NCBI GenBank assembly: GCA_038501195.1
Contig: JBBPUQ010000002.1
Coordinates: 5,781,001-5,845,000 of the forward strand
Source: Nemania diffusa
Lineage: Eukaryota > Ascomycota > Sordariomycetes > Xylariales > Xylariaceae
Reading direction: 5' to 3'
DNA: 64,000 nucleotides
Part shown: in pieces, positions 21,834-34,400 of the stretch
Position numbering within the stretch: position 1 is the first letter of the stretch
Layout of the letters: each line of letters opens with the position of its first letter
Program-made: the position numbers and the translations under genes
Notes under the pieces: model-generated
Database searches by the model: none
What the model was told of the DNA's origin: nothing
What the model saw: only the letters and a program-made list of their open reading frames with translations

Positions 21834-23332
21834 ATGGATGACTACAAACAGTACCTGGCTCAGAAGATTCTGACCGAGGACCAGGTCGTGAGTGCATGCA
21901 TCTCAGTAATAAGACGGTACCAACCACACTAACCCCTGTGCCAAGATCACATATCGACTGCTGAGCAGAGCTCTGAAGGTCCATGTGAATACTGCGAAGG
22001 AGTAGGTCTCTCTCGATCCAATACAAATACATTATCCTGCGATTGACTCTGATATGTTGTAGAATGCTCTACGACTTCCACAAATGGCAAAATGACAAGC
22101 GCCCAGACACACTGCATGCTAGCTACATCATCTACGGCACCAAGAGCATGCCCGTACAGCAAGATGGAGATGTTGAAATGACAAACTCACAGATGTCTGA
22201 GGATATAGACCCTCCACTCTCCGATCTAGTGCCCACCTATACCCTCTCTTTGGTGAGCCAAGAACAGCTCGATGGTGAGCATGAGCCTGAGCCCGGTGGA
22301 TTTCGCAACCGCAATAGAGAGCGATGATTAACATATACTCCAGACACATTGTCACAATATACTGAGGTTACATCTATTCATGTTTACAGCTTAGCACCAC
22401 ATCCGCTTAAGGACCTTCAACTTCTCACCGACGCAACGAGACAAGTCCTTCAGTTCTCCAAAACAGAAAATGCTCCTAATCCGGCTAAGGTTTATGGCAC
22501 TATAGCCAACCCGAATGCGCGTAGGCGAGAGCGCCGAACGGGCCCAATCCCTGTACCCGACGTACCTCCACCCAAGATTGAATCAAAACCCCCTGTTAAG
22601 CAAGAAGCAAAGCCTACTATAACAGTTCCCGTTAAGGAAGAGTCCAGAGGTAGTTTTAAACCTGCTGCGTCGTCTGCTTCTACCAGGAAGCCTACGCCCG
22701 CCCCCTCCTTAAAGCGCCAGGCATCCTCGGGTATCGGTCAAATGTTCGCCAGAGCGGCTGCGAAACCCAAGAAACCGGCGACTAAAGCTAGCGAGTCACC
22801 TACCACTCCAGCCCCGGGGGCTATGTCCGACGACGGAGAGGATGACGCGGAGCCGATGGAAGGCGTCAAGCAGGAGGACGGCAGCGCCCGACAGGCGCGT
22901 AAAGATCGCCAGGCGGAGCTCCGCCGCATGATGGAGGAAAGCGATGAAGAAGATGAGCCAGAGAAGGCGCCAGACAGCCCGGAGGATGATCCCATGGACG
23001 AAGAGCCTGCGCCGCCTGAACCTGAGCCGGAGCCGAAGGCTGAGGAGCCGGCCGAGGTTGTGTCGAGTGCGAGCGGTGGCCGACGGAGAGGGCGGCGCCG
23101 CGTCACGCGCAAGAAGCAGATCATGGACGAGAAGGGATACCTGGTCACCATCCAGGAGCCGGGCTGGGAGTCCTTCTCCGAAGACGAGGCGCCGCCACCG
23201 CCGCCGAAGGCTAAACTGCCGCCAGTTGTTAAGGCAGAGCCTGCGGCAAAGCCCAAGAAGGGTGCTGCTAAAGGGACTCAGGGGGCTCAAGGGGCTCAGG
23301 GCAATATTATGTCTTTCTTCTCGAAAAAGTGA
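21834..23332 (+). CDS. POL32: DNA polymerase delta subunit 3 (POL32/Cdc27/POLD3)
   Basis: The four exons are 21,834-21,887, 21,946-22,001, 22,063-22,274 and 22,344-23,332, giving 436 residues in one frame. The N-terminal part is the conserved winged-helix region that binds the B-subunit of polymerase delta (DQVITYRLLSRAL, AKEMLYDFH, ASYIIYGTK, VTSIHVYSL). The rest is disordered, rich in Pro, Glu and Lys. It ends in a perfect PCNA-interacting peptide, Q426-x-x-I-x-x-F-F, followed by SKK. The subunit is needed for processive lagging-strand synthesis, break-induced replication and, through polymerase zeta, translesion synthesis. Head-to-head placement with RAD18 fits this. Splice sites are canonical and each junction restores a conserved segment. 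Confidence 0.93.
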
Positions 23333-23994
23333 GGAAACAGAATGATGGTACATAGAGGATATGGGCTGGAAGCTATTAGTCTGAAAAATTATAAGACCAA
23401 TTCCTCAGCATGGCGTGGATATGATGAGAGCGACAGTATTCACCAACCTATTTAGATAGGCGTTGAAGCTGTCCTCCAGTAATTACTGTTTCCAACACTC
23501 GATCCCTTCCACATATCCTATGAGTGCAAGTATTTCCTTCTAGATATTACAGTCCGAATATAAATATCTTGCCCATTTGAAAATACGTATATCGGGTATA
23601 CGGCCATTGACAACTCGCCTGGCACTGGGAGGCGTCCTAGTCCTGATCTCGAGTATGTCAGTGGAGAGACCGGTTCGACTCCGGCCCTGAGCATCATCTC
23701 TTTTTTCTTTTCTTTTTTTTGGCAGTTATTTATCTTGTCCAATACTTTCTTTCTTGGCTAGCTTTTATACCGTTTTATATTCTGTTCTATTTTAGTTTTT
23801 TTTTTGGCAAATTTATTGTCTTTCCAATGTGTATCTATAGGTGATGTTTACTTTAGGCATTTGTGACGGAGGTTGATAGGACCTTACAAAAGCATTTATA
23901 TTGCTTATACCTATCCACAAATGATAATCCACCTGAGTGTCACCACAACTAACCCTCAGCCTTAGACATATGGCCTAAGTAACAGCTTTGTCCC
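23333..23994. other. Intergenic between convergent genes; Pol III B-box-like string
   Basis: This stretch lies between the ends of POL32 and the amidase gene. At 23,670-23,680 it has GGTTCGACTCC, a perfect match to a Pol III B-box/T-loop, and a T-run about 20 bp later. No acceptor stem or full cloverleaf can be built upstream, so I do not call a tRNA. A pseudo-tRNA or short Pol III element is possible. Confidence 0.35.
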
Positions 23995-26427
23995 TCAACA
24001 CGTCTTTGCCAGCCCCGCAGTATCGAGCAGTGTATGAAGAGCACTAAGTAGTTTCTCGTCTTCGTACCTAAGACGCCCAGTATGTTAGCTTATGGAAAAA
24101 GTCCAATCATACAGCCCGTATTCTGCAAACTAGATAAAAACATCAAGTTTGTCTTGAATCTTCTAAGGCAAGCCCTCGATATCGACATAAATACGAGAAG
24201 GAGGAGAAGAGGAAGAACAGGCGAACAAATGAACTTACATCCTTCCAACCAGCTGTAACGATACTGGCGCACCTGCGTAACCTCCAACGCCATGCTCCTT
24301 CCACAAGTCGTAGTTATACCGATCTGCCTCGCTCATCGGCTTGTAGTCCTCGGGGTACTCGTGTTCTCCCAGAGGATTCTCTGCGGCGCCGACTTTAATG
24401 CCGACGGGGAATACGATGGCTGGGTAGTTGAGTAGATTCCACTGTAGTTCATATATATTTAGAATCTTAGGTGCGTAGATGCTTGTTCAGGGGTATGATG
24501 TTGCTATGTAGATATTAGGGAGGGGGGACAACTTCTGTGATAAGGCTTATGTACCGTATTTAAGGAATAGGGGAAAAAATTTAAGCTTAATGCTAGTTTA
24601 CCTGTGACGTATAGCCCCAATAACGGGCGGTTTCAAGCTTGGGTGCCACGCCTGGGCCGGCTGGACATAGGATCACATCGACGTCACGCTCGTTCAAGAG
24701 GGCGGCGTACGAGGTACGGTATGCCTGGCGCTCTTCATGTGCTCGCCAGAGGGTTGGAATCCTGAATATCTGTGTTAGAAATCTTCTGTATGCATTTCTT
24801 AAAGTACCCCATGAAGTGATAACATAAATAAAGAGGGGAGAGGGAAGCGGTGAATAATTGTGCCCTATGAGTACCCCTATTTGGCGACGGAGGAACAAGA
24901 ATAGGAACTCGAGATACTAAAGTTCGCGACTTACGTATGCTCTCGGACGTGCGGGTTCTCGAGAATCCACTTCGACAAGGGTAGTAGTGGCTCTCCCGAG
25001 GCGGCAATGGCTGCTTTTTCCTCAGCGCCTCCATCGCAGAAGTATAGCTTGGCCTAGAGAAGATTCAGCGCCGATTATATAAAAGTTTGTTTCGTATTCC
25101 GCTTGGTTCGGGGAGTCATAACCTGGAATCTGGATAGACAACATAGTTCATAGTTATGAAGTGATACCAAGGTGATGGGGGGATAGTCACGTACGATGAT
25201 CTCCCATGCTAAATCATGCTTCCAGCACTCCCAATCCACGACCTCCACCTCTTCGCTCTTTCTCAACTCCGCCACGACTCGCGACAAGGCGGCCCCAATA
25301 GGTGGGTGAGGCCGCACGACTTTATCATCCCAGATAACTCCGATCCTCAATTTCCGCCCTTTCACCGCCTCTCCAAGTTGATCCTCTCCTCTCCATGGTA
25401 TCGGTATTAAGCTGGGCTCTCTTAACCACGGTCGCCCGCCGAGAACTGTGCGGACGAAGAGTGAGACACCCTCGAGGCTCGTAGATAAGGGTCCTATCGT
25501 ACCAACGATGTGGTCGGAGCCCGCCATCGTGGCAGACCACCCATTCACAGGGAGCCGCAGTGCCGTGGGCTTGAACCCGAACAAGCCGTTATTCGCAGCC
25601 GGAGACCGGATGGACCCGCCTATGTCGGTGCCGATTCCGAGAACGGAGCCCCGGAGAGCTACCAAGGCGCCCTCGCCGCCTGACGACCCGCCGGATGTGA
25701 GTGTTGTATTGTGGGGGTTTACCGTGATGCTATGTAGACGGAGAAAAAAGGACGTAAGAAGAAGAATGAATGCCGGGACTCTCTAGAATAGATGGAAAGG
25801 GGGGAGACTGTAGAATTTGACTACTTACCCGTATAGATTACTCCTCGTCTCAAGATGCATGAGCGTCTGTGGCTGGGTAGTCCGTACGTAAAATACAGCG
25901 CCCGCGTCCCAGAGGATTTGTAATATGTGCGCGTCCTCCTCGCCGACCCTACCCACCCAGGCGACGAAGCCCGCGTTCAGGTCGTGGCTCTTCATTCCGA
26001 CATGCTCCTTGACGCTAATAGGGAGGCCGTGAAGTGGGCCAATGGGCGTGCCCGTGGCGGCTAGGTGGTCGTCTAGCTCAGCCGCTCTCTGTAAGGCTCG
26101 TCCTGGGAGCAATTCTGTCACGCAGTTTGCGAGCTGCTGCGCTACCGCTGCTCGCCTCATGAAGGCTTGAATAACCGTCCTTGCGCTCCATTTACCTGAC
26201 GCAAGCAGCGGGATTAGATCCTCTACGTTTTTCTCCGTGATTTCCAGGTCTCCGGCGGTAAGCGTGGACCTAGGAACACTCGTTGTATCAAGCGGTAGAT
26301 CACTCGCTGAAATTTGAGGAGGTGGTGGGCTTAATGATGCTATTGTGGCATCCCGGTGCCGCTGGCGATCTGCGGCTACCTCCTGCCAGCTTGCGCCGGA
26401 AGCTGTCGTTACATTTGCTAGCAGCAT
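23995..26427 (-). CDS. Amidase-signature hydrolase (acetamidase/general amidase type)
   Basis: The six exons are 26427-25829, 25729-25195, 25053-24935, 24761-24602, 24441-24239 and 24067-23995, giving 562 residues. The amidase signature is complete. The catalytic Lys140 lies in PISVK, the Gly-Ser-rich loop GGSSGGEGA lies at 213-221, and the nucleophile Ser239 lies in GTDIGGSI. The C-terminal part shows VILCPAGPGVAP, LLNYPAIVFPVG and PVSLQLVGRMYEDEKLL, all typical of fungal acetamidase-like enzymes. The enzyme hydrolyses carboxamides to acid plus ammonia, probably in the cytosol, since no signal peptide is visible. All five introns have GT and AG ends. The donor of intron 2 is GTACGT. Confidence 0.92.
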
Positions 26428-27206
26428 TATGAACTACACTAAGTTCGTAAATATACAAATTTCTCCCAGCAGCCCGCAGTAATATGCTCTTCCTAGACGA
26501 AGATGTGCTGGAGTTGAGCCAGTGGCCTTTGAATAAACAGTATCATGTTGAATGGGCCGAGCTCGCAGGCGGGGAAGCCGGCGTGGTCAGTTGCTCCATG
26601 TCCTACGGCGTAGGCAAGTGTGACAGATGCATGCGGATGTCATAGATAAGAATAATCAGCCCGAAGACGATTATAATGCCGTGGGGGTCATTGATAACGA
26701 TCGGAATACAATCTTTATTTGCCCAAAGCTAGTATTAGCGCCCGAGTTCGTATCTTTCGGCATCTCATGCCCTTTTGACGATGCTAATATGCTGTAGCCA
26801 TCACTATTTAGCACGGTTGTAAAAAAACTCTTCAGTCTTTGGGCTGTTTGCTAGAATATATTGGCCGAAGGAATTGGGGATTAAGATAAGTGCCACCAAA
26901 TAATTGTTTGATTATGTATTCTGCCGCGTCACAGAGTTATAAACGCCGGGGAATCTGATCAATTTTCAGTTGCGATCATGAAACATCTCCCATAGGAAGC
27001 CAAACTATCCTGTAAATGAGAAGAGAGGCTGCAATGAAACCTACCCCTTGGTCAATCCCATGGCCAATCAGTCTCACAAGTCTAAGGGGGCATTTTATCT
27101 TGTCGCATGCTTAGTATTCAGTCATTTATCATCCTAGGTCGACCGTATCACAGATGTTGTCAATAAAAAAGATAGGGTGGCTGAGGGCTGTCGTCTACGC
27201 CATATG
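26428..27206. other. Intergenic, amidase promoter side
   Basis: No coding region or RNA gene was recognised. The stretch is AT-leaning. It covers the amidase promoter and the 3' end of the TPR gene. Confidence 0.5.
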
Positions 27207-28246
27207 TTACTGAGAGGGATTCTGATTTTGGTTAAAGTTCATACTGTAGCCACCAGTCTTTTCATCTTTTACCATCTGAAAATTGTTGGTGCTGAGGCCA
27301 AACGGCTTCAATATGCCATTACCGAGCTGTCGAATAGTTTAGCTGTCACGCTCTCCCCTAGGGATGCCAGTGCGAATGCGCGAAGGAACATGACACTTAC
27401 ATCTTTTAGCTTCCCCCACATCTCGCTCATCTCTTTCTCTTGCGCCGCCTTAACCCTCGGTGGGAGGGTTCGCAGTTGCGTCCGGACAATCTTCTCATCT
27501 GCACTAGTCAAGTTCGTCATGGTAGAAAGAACTTTGTAATCTTCCTCGGCACCGGATAGATTAGACCATCCGCCAAGCTCACTCCTCGCTCGGGCCCGAC
27601 GCATCAAGGCCTTCGCCCTTATCCTGAGTATGTCATCCTGTCGTTTGCGAGCGACCTGCTGGGCCTCCGTCTCATTCACGATAGCCGGGGCACTCTTCTG
27701 GGCCCCGACGCTGACAATTTCCTCCTCTGGCTCGCCCTCTTCGTCATCTTTCTCGTTGCCCGCGCTCGATTTCTCGGCGGATTCGAGCGCGGCCTTCTCG
27801 GAACGACTTAAGTTGTCTAGGGATTCGGTTGCACTCCGTATAGCTTCCTTATATTGTTCGAGTTTCAGGTGGCAGGCGGCGATGTTGGACTTTAGCACAG
27901 CGAGCTCGTAGTCAAGATAGTGAGGACAGATGGCAGTAGCCTCTTCGTATTTATTGATAGCATTTTCGTATTTAGCAGATGAAAAGAGAGCATTCGCTTC
28001 AGATTTCTTCTCGGTAGATTCACTTAACAGACTCTGTGGGAGAGGAGCAATTAGCACAAGGGGGCAATAAGCGAAAGGGGTAGACTGATTGATCCAGGTA
28101 CATGCCGCTTCTTCTTCTGGGGGAAACCTTGGAGGCGATGTCAACTCTTCAGTGTCTTCGCTGGACAGATCGTTGGACAAGCCCCCATTCTGGACAGGAT
28201 TGACTTGTAGCCATTGTTTATCCTGGGTTACGGGTAGCTGAGGCAT
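27207..28246 (-). CDS. TPR co-chaperone-like protein (TTC1-like)
   Basis: Exon 1 is 28246-27401, the intron is 27400-27327 and exon 2 is 27326-27207, giving 321 residues. The C-terminal exon supplies the conserved end LGNGILKPFGLST-NFQMVKD and GGYSMNF found in TTC1-like proteins. TPR helices run from about residue 78, with an acidic linker (DDEEGEPEEE) inside. A further 72-nt piece, 28105-28034, looks like an intron with a GC donor (GCATGT), a CTAAT branch and a CACAG acceptor. It is in frame, so it can be read through as 24 residues. Removing it gives a smoother N-terminus (PPEEEASLLSES) and 297 residues. TTC1-type proteins are thought to act as Hsp70/Hsp90 adaptors; that role is inferred. 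It faces the HAD gene across 491 bp. Confidence 0.83.
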
Positions 28247-28737
28247 TGGGCTGATTTGTTGTCGTTGTTGTCAAGCAGGGATATACCACAGGAGAATTTA
28301 AATTCTAAATAGGCTTTGGCGTTGGCGGAGGCTCTACGTAGTATCAATCTGCGTCATCAGTTAATTCAGCTCCGACTTAACGTACCTGCCTAAGTGAGTT
28401 ATGGTTAGTCTACAGCGCTAGCGTACCTGCCCGGGCTTCGTTAGTGCGGAGGGGTCGTAGTTTTCTATACCTCTCAGTGTAACTGCCCAGTTCACCCCTG
28501 ACATCAAGTAATTGGTAGGTAGGTAGTGGGGCAATTTGTTGTGTTGCATATGCCCCTCTATCAAAAGGTGGCAACCGCAGAAAGCAAGTAAATAAAAGGT
28601 ACCAAACACAGTACCTCTCATCCCAACATCATCTAGTAGGCAGAACAACACTAACTGACTACTAAATCGCGATCTAAGCAACTCCTACGCGGTATATTCA
28701 CCCGAAACAGCTTCTCTCGGTACTCTCACCAGGGATA
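28247..28737. promoter_or_regulatory. Divergent promoter, TTC1-like and HAD genes
   Basis: Both flanking genes start here, pointing away from each other. A GGTAGGTAGGTAG-type motif occurs near 28,520. The minus-strand frame inside it has no domain and looks spurious. Confidence 0.45.
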
Positions 28738-29747
28738 ATGGCTGGCCGTACTGAGTAAGTCCGTTGGTATTATGTCTTCAACAGGCGTGTTCCAGATTGG
28801 TTGCTCAGAGTATTAGCTGCCACGATATGTGCTAATTTGGCCACCGTTCTAGCTTCCCGCCTGTGAGGGCTTGCCTCTTCGACATGGATGGTTTGCTTCT
28901 CGACACTGAAGATATCTACACTCAGTGCATTAACATCATACTTGAGAAGTACGGACGCTCAAACCTCCCATGGTCTATTAAGGCACGCTTGCAAGGACGA
29001 CCTGCGCCTGAGGCCAACGCTCTCTTCCATGATTGGGCTAAGCTTCCTATCTCTGAGGCCGAATACTTGGCTCAGTTTTCCGCTCTACAACGAAAGCACT
29101 TCCCAGAAGCCAAGACCCTACCAGGCGTCGAGGATCTTCTGGCCAAACTAGGGCGGACTCGGTGGTTCGAGAAGCCAGAGGCCCAAGGGCAGGGCCACCG
29201 AGTTCATATCGCGCTCGCCACCAGTAGCAGCGCCATGAATTTCGCCATCAAGACCACGAACTGGACTGAACTGTTCGCCGTCTTCGAGTCGCACCGCCGC
29301 GTCCTCGGAGATGACCCCCGCGTTGAGCCTGGTCGCGGAAAGCCCATGCCTGATATCTACCTCCTAGCACTCAAGACCATCAATGATAGTCTGCCTGAAG
29401 GAGAAAAGCCCATCACGCCAGAGGAATGCTTGGTCTTCGAGGATAGTGTTCCGGGCGTCGAATCTGGCCGAAGAGCTGGCATGCGCGTCGTATGGGCTCC
29501 GCATCCCATGCTAAAGAAAGAATTCGAAGGTCGCGAGAAGGACATCTTGGCGGGACGTATGGGGGAGGCAGGCTCGGTCGATCTCCATCAGCTAGGCGAA
29601 CATGACGATGGCTGGGCTGACTACTATCCGGACCTCACGAACTTCCCTTATGATAAATACGGGATCGTGGTGCCGCCGGCGGAGGTTGAATTAGACCCCT
29701 CAATGAAACAAGATGTGAGTGAGGATATTGTGGCAAAGGCTACTTAA
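28738..29747 (+). CDS. HAD-superfamily phosphatase (GS1/pseudouridine-5'-phosphatase-like)
   Basis: Exon 1 is 28,738-28,754, the intron is 28,755-28,852 with a GCTAAT branch, and exon 2 is 28,853-29,747, giving 303 residues. Motif I is FDMDGLLLDTED, with both Asp residues of DxD. Motif II is ATSSS. Motif III supplies Lys in GKPMPDIYLLA. Motif IV is VFEDSVPGVESGRRAGM. A helical cap follows motif I, as in subfamily I HADs. The pattern matches GS1-like phosphatases that act on sugar phosphates or pseudouridine monophosphate. The exact substrate cannot be read from the sequence. The tail after residue 240 is acidic and looks fungal-specific. Confidence 0.9.
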
Positions 29748-29921
29748 GCTGCCGCGCCAAACAGCGTGGGATAGACTGGACGAGTGAAATACCTAAAAGA
29801 AAGCTGCCTAGCTTAGATAGACACCTGAATGTAGATACCCAGGGGATGGCATCATAAACCATAGATGTGGACAGGCACCTCATGATTCATGAATTTCGCG
29901 GTCTAGATAAAATAATACACA

Positions 29922-31477
29922 TTAGTATATGTCCCAAAGACTGATTTTCCCATCCTTGCTTCCGGCGGCGAGCCAGCGTGTATCTTTGGCCATTTTGATC
30001 CTCTTATCTTTGACACTGAGCTCTCCTGGCTTAGTGACAGTGGTCACGGCTGCTGTTTCCGTACCTCCCGTGGGTACGGAGTCGTCTAAAGGACTGGTCG
30101 GTCTTTGAGCTGCGCCTTTCTGTGGGCTGCCTCTGGAGTCGTCATTAGAAATATCTTTCTGACCATCATGAACGACAGAGAAGGCAGCAGCGTAGCAACC
30201 AACGTCGTGCCATTTCAACACGGCTAATTCCGCCATCGTTTTGGCTGAGTACACACGGACCTTGGAGTCCCAGCCGGCCGTGGCGAAAATCCGGCCATCT
30301 GACCGGATCTGCAAGCCCTGCTGTCCCGAGTGTTTGGTATCGATTATCTTCAAAGGTGAGGCCTCCACTCCCGCAACCTTCTTTGGAAGGCTGCGTGGCG
30401 GAGTCTCAGTATTTGAAGACATTGTAGATGTAAGACCTGCAGATAGAACCGAGATGCCGGCGCCAGTCTCTTCTGGTCTCGTAGCAGTGCTTCCTGTCTC
30501 AGGTTCCCTCGCCCGCTTGAAGACGGGGACGGGTGGCGTGGTGGGATCTGCGTTAGGGATCGGATGTTTTGCAACGATAGCGTCAGCGCCGGACGTAAAA
30601 AAACATTCTTTATCGGGGGTGAAATCAAGCGAGAGGATCGGCTGGCTATGCGCCTGGTACTTGTAGAGGATGTCCCAGGCGCCACCGTGTCTGCGCCGCG
30701 CCACGACGGCTAGGCCGTTCTCGTACCCAGCCAGCAGGAATAGAGATTCATGTCGCCAGAATAGAGAGAGCGCCATGACCATTCCTTTCTTCTCCGCTTT
30801 ACTCCCTAGATGCACAGTGCCTTGCCGGTTCTGGCTCGGTAGATGGAATATGTCGACCTACGACTACGGTTAAAACTGTCTCTCTTGCCTTTAATGCGCA
30901 TGGCTTATGACAGGGGCTGGACTCACTGCCTCTGTTGCTAGGGTGTTGGGCACGGCAACGAGTAGCTCATCGGAGACTGCCAGATCCGTGTCTGGCTTTG
31001 GCGAGCATTGTGCGAAGGAGCAGAAATTCATTGTATTGATTTCTAGGATATGTAAAATCCACGGTTGTGGGCGCTCCGGAGCAGATTCATCCAGGGGAAG
31101 GGTAGTGCTCATGTTCTCTTCGTCAGCGAGAGCAATCTTCCAAACAACCAGACGGTTGTCTCTCCCTTCCCTAGAAACAGGCATGCTCAATTTTCAGGTT
31201 CTTCCCAATGGCACGATAAGACAGAATGGCTCGCGGAGAAGACATACGTTATGACCTTGTCATCGCCCCAACCGGAAATACCCAGAATGGCACCATTGTG
31301 AGCGCGCCAAACGGCTCGGGGTCTCATAATGGTGAGATCCCATAGTATCACGAAGCCATCCGCATCGCCAGATGCGAGGCGCGCATTCTGTCGGATAAAA
31401 GCGGTGGCGTGCACCTGAGTGAGATGGCCGCGGAGCACAGACTTGGGCTGCGCTACCGCCTGTTGGGGTCGGGACAT
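29922..31477 (-). CDS. ASA1: WD40 protein ASA1, subunit of the ASTRA complex
   Basis: The three exons are 31477-31248, 31170-30927 and 30857-29922, giving 469 residues. WD40 blades are visible: the opening [28 protein letters not shown], the H-N-G-A-I-LGI strand, [35 protein letters not shown] and the closing [17 protein letters not shown]. The order and the final blade match ASA1/GNB1L. ASA1 works with Tra1 and the Tel2-Tti1-Tti2 system, which helps mature PIKK-family kinases. That role is from the family. The stretch around residues 300-350 is an inserted low-complexity loop. The 3' end lies 174 bp from the convergent HAD gene. Confidence 0.88.
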
Positions 31478-34400
31478 GGCCGTAAAGGCTCGTCGTATGT
31501 TTCCTCGCTGTATGCGTAAGAAACTGATTCGGGCAATCTTGAGCTAGACTGCTTACATAGACACCCGCGTCTGGATCTTCTGGACTGTGATGGGCGGCGC
31601 AGAACCAATGAGGACGAAACTATCACGATGGTAGGATTTGCGATTTGCGGTTTGCATAGGATATCGTGTAGATAGGTACTTAGGCTACTAAGTATCTGTC
31701 TACTTGTGGTAAACATCTATCTATCTAGATTCTAGGTAGTGACTAGTCTATCTACCTACCTAGATTGGTAGGTACTTGTTTGCGGAGCTCGAGATCGACG
31801 GGTCGCCCGCCAGCTGTTCCTTGCCTTGGGGAGTGGGAGTGGGGGGGAGCCACTAACACACACACTCTCACCCACACACTTACACACACTTACAAGGCCA
31901 TGAGATAGGGAGACGAATCGGAATTTTTCCGTTGGTCTGGTTCCTCCCGCTTCTTTTTCCTAGGAGATATATGTAGGTATGTATGTGCTAGTACGTAAGT
32001 ACACACACTAGGAATCCGACTACCGGGTAGATTGAGATTGACATGTGAACAAGTAATTCCAATTTGTGGTTAGGTATTGTATTGATGGAGGCTCATTGTG
32101 TACCTCACTAAGCCTCAAGGTAACCAATGCAAGCTCCCAACACGTAGACCACACTACATACAGCACAGCAGGTAATAAATTACTATGCAAACGTCAACTT
32201 TGCTGGAATTACTACGGTTGCTCATAATGTGATACGGGGTCTAGTCACACGTTGAATTTAGCTCACGGAAATCCTATTTGCTCGTCGTCTGAACTCATCA
32301 TCGTCTCATCTGATCAAAAGAGCGGAGGTTGCACTACGTCAGCCTCGAACCCCATTATCGTGCCCCGCTCTTTGCTTCGAGGCCAATCGACGTATCGGCG
32401 GCTTCAGAGGAGCGGGATTGCGAGTATCTAAGGTATGTAGGTAGGCACACAGCATACAAAATCGCTGACATACTTCGTTAGACTAGGTAGAGAAGAAGAC
32501 GAGATCTCATAGGATGTCTGGCTCCCGGAATCCTTCCTTCCTTGGCAAAATGCTGCTTATTCGTATTCCACCTATCAACAACCACGGAGGCGCAATTTCG
32601 ATAGGTTGCTTATAAACTATGGCCGTCTAATCTTAGATAGGTACACCATCCAAGAGCGCGAAATGGGAGAAACTCGTCCGGCATCCTCAGCATCACAACA
32701 AGACCCCAAAGAGGGTATATAGATCGTACGGCCGGATACCGGAAGAAACGAGGTCCCACTGTGCCGAGGACAAACAGGAAACAATAAGCTCTACCGGGAC
32801 GGCTAGCAGCAAGATCTTACTTGGTAGAGATGCCATGACATCTCGGAGGGAAAAAAGGAGCCGCTCACCATCTCGCTAATTACGACCCCTGCACAGAATA
32901 CACGGGTATTGACATAGGCAAGTCGAAGCCACCCGGCTGCTCACCAAGGTTCCCGGACCAAAACAGGTAAACAGACTGGATGGCTAAGTATGTATTCTGT
33001 AATACGTAGACTATGCGTCTATGTCGTTCGGAACTTGGCTCGATCCTGGCCCAGCCCGGTGCCGATGGATCCCATACGGACCATTCCCCTTCCATAGCTG
33101 TGGCGGGATCGGAATAGGTACCGGCGGTTAGGCCCTATTTGCTGGTATTATGGATCGATTGCCAGGGTACACAGTACCATAGATGTGACGATAGATGAAA
33201 AACCAGATACTCAGCCTTTCGGGTGCAGCTAAGCCGAAACGGATGCCTGTGGCCGGAAAGAAGGATTCGAATACTCTGTACCTAGCTACCTATACGTACA
33301 GCCTAAGTACGTGTAATGCTGCCATTCCCAAGGACCTAGGTAGGTAGACCATCAGCACATTTGCGTCTACCTGCGTGTGACGACTGGGGAGGCGCCCTCT
33401 CGAATCAGATTGATTAGCAATGCTACCGTACCCAAGTACTAGACCAAGTACGCGCAGGTGCGCATAATGCGCGGGTGTTGAAGATTCGATCAAGGTTGCC
33501 AAGCCTAAACGCCTCGTGTACCGAATCCGTGGTGTACGTCTCATCAAGAAAAGCAATAATCGTACCATGTGCGCGGGCCATCTGTCACCCGGGGAGCTCA
33601 GGCGTGGTTGATCTCTTCTGGTTTTGCAGGGAGGTATAATCCGGATAGCCAATAATGATTAGTGATACCAGAAGACGACGATCGTGTCATGTTCTAGAAT
33701 ACATCTATATATTTCTTCAAAGGTAATTCGTTCGATGTGAAGGTGCGCGGAAGTATTGCCGGCTTATACTGGGGATTCACTTACATACCTGCTAACCTTG
33801 TATGGAGCTACCTAGAAGGGCGACAGCAGCAGCGTTGTGGTAGGTGCCTTCGCATGTTAGGGTACTGCATACTACGGCAGGTAGGTACCTACTGAAGAAA
33901 ATAAGAAAATGCTGCCTACTACCTCCTGGTAGGTTAGGTACTCGGTACTGCAACGTCCTTCCTTCTCATGGCTGGGGGCTTTCGCCTGCTGGGTGCAAGT
34001 GAAGCCGAAACAGGTGGGGCGATATTGTCTCCAGCACACCTGGGCATACTGTATCTCCATACCTACATCCAAGTACCGTAGGTGCCAGGAAGACCCTGTC
34101 TTTGCGCCTGTCTTTCCCCATTCCAGACGATATCTTACACTAACAGGGTGCACTTACGGGTACGCTACCTACCTAAACCTAAGAAAAAGTCATCAACCAG
34201 ATTTGAACCCCACAGCTATGCACTACGAGTCATGGTCAGTGACCAGCTCGTGTGTAAATAGGTACATGGGGTCTGGCTTGTACCGCTCCCGGAGTAGCAC
34301 AAAACAACCACAGGCGGGATTACCTATGATGTATTATTGCCTCTACATACCTACCTACTTCTGCCTCCTCTGCTTCTCCTTGATGGTCTCACCGGCCCCC

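Noticed and set aside
23600..23710. Possible tRNA with a GGTTCGACTCC B-box and a T-run
   Set aside because: No matching 5' acceptor strand, D-arm or anticodon stem could be built. It is kept only as a note in the intergenic entry.
34190..34260. T-loop-like GGTTCAAATCT on the minus strand with a following T-run
   Set aside because: The T-stem does not pair and no acceptor stem is present.
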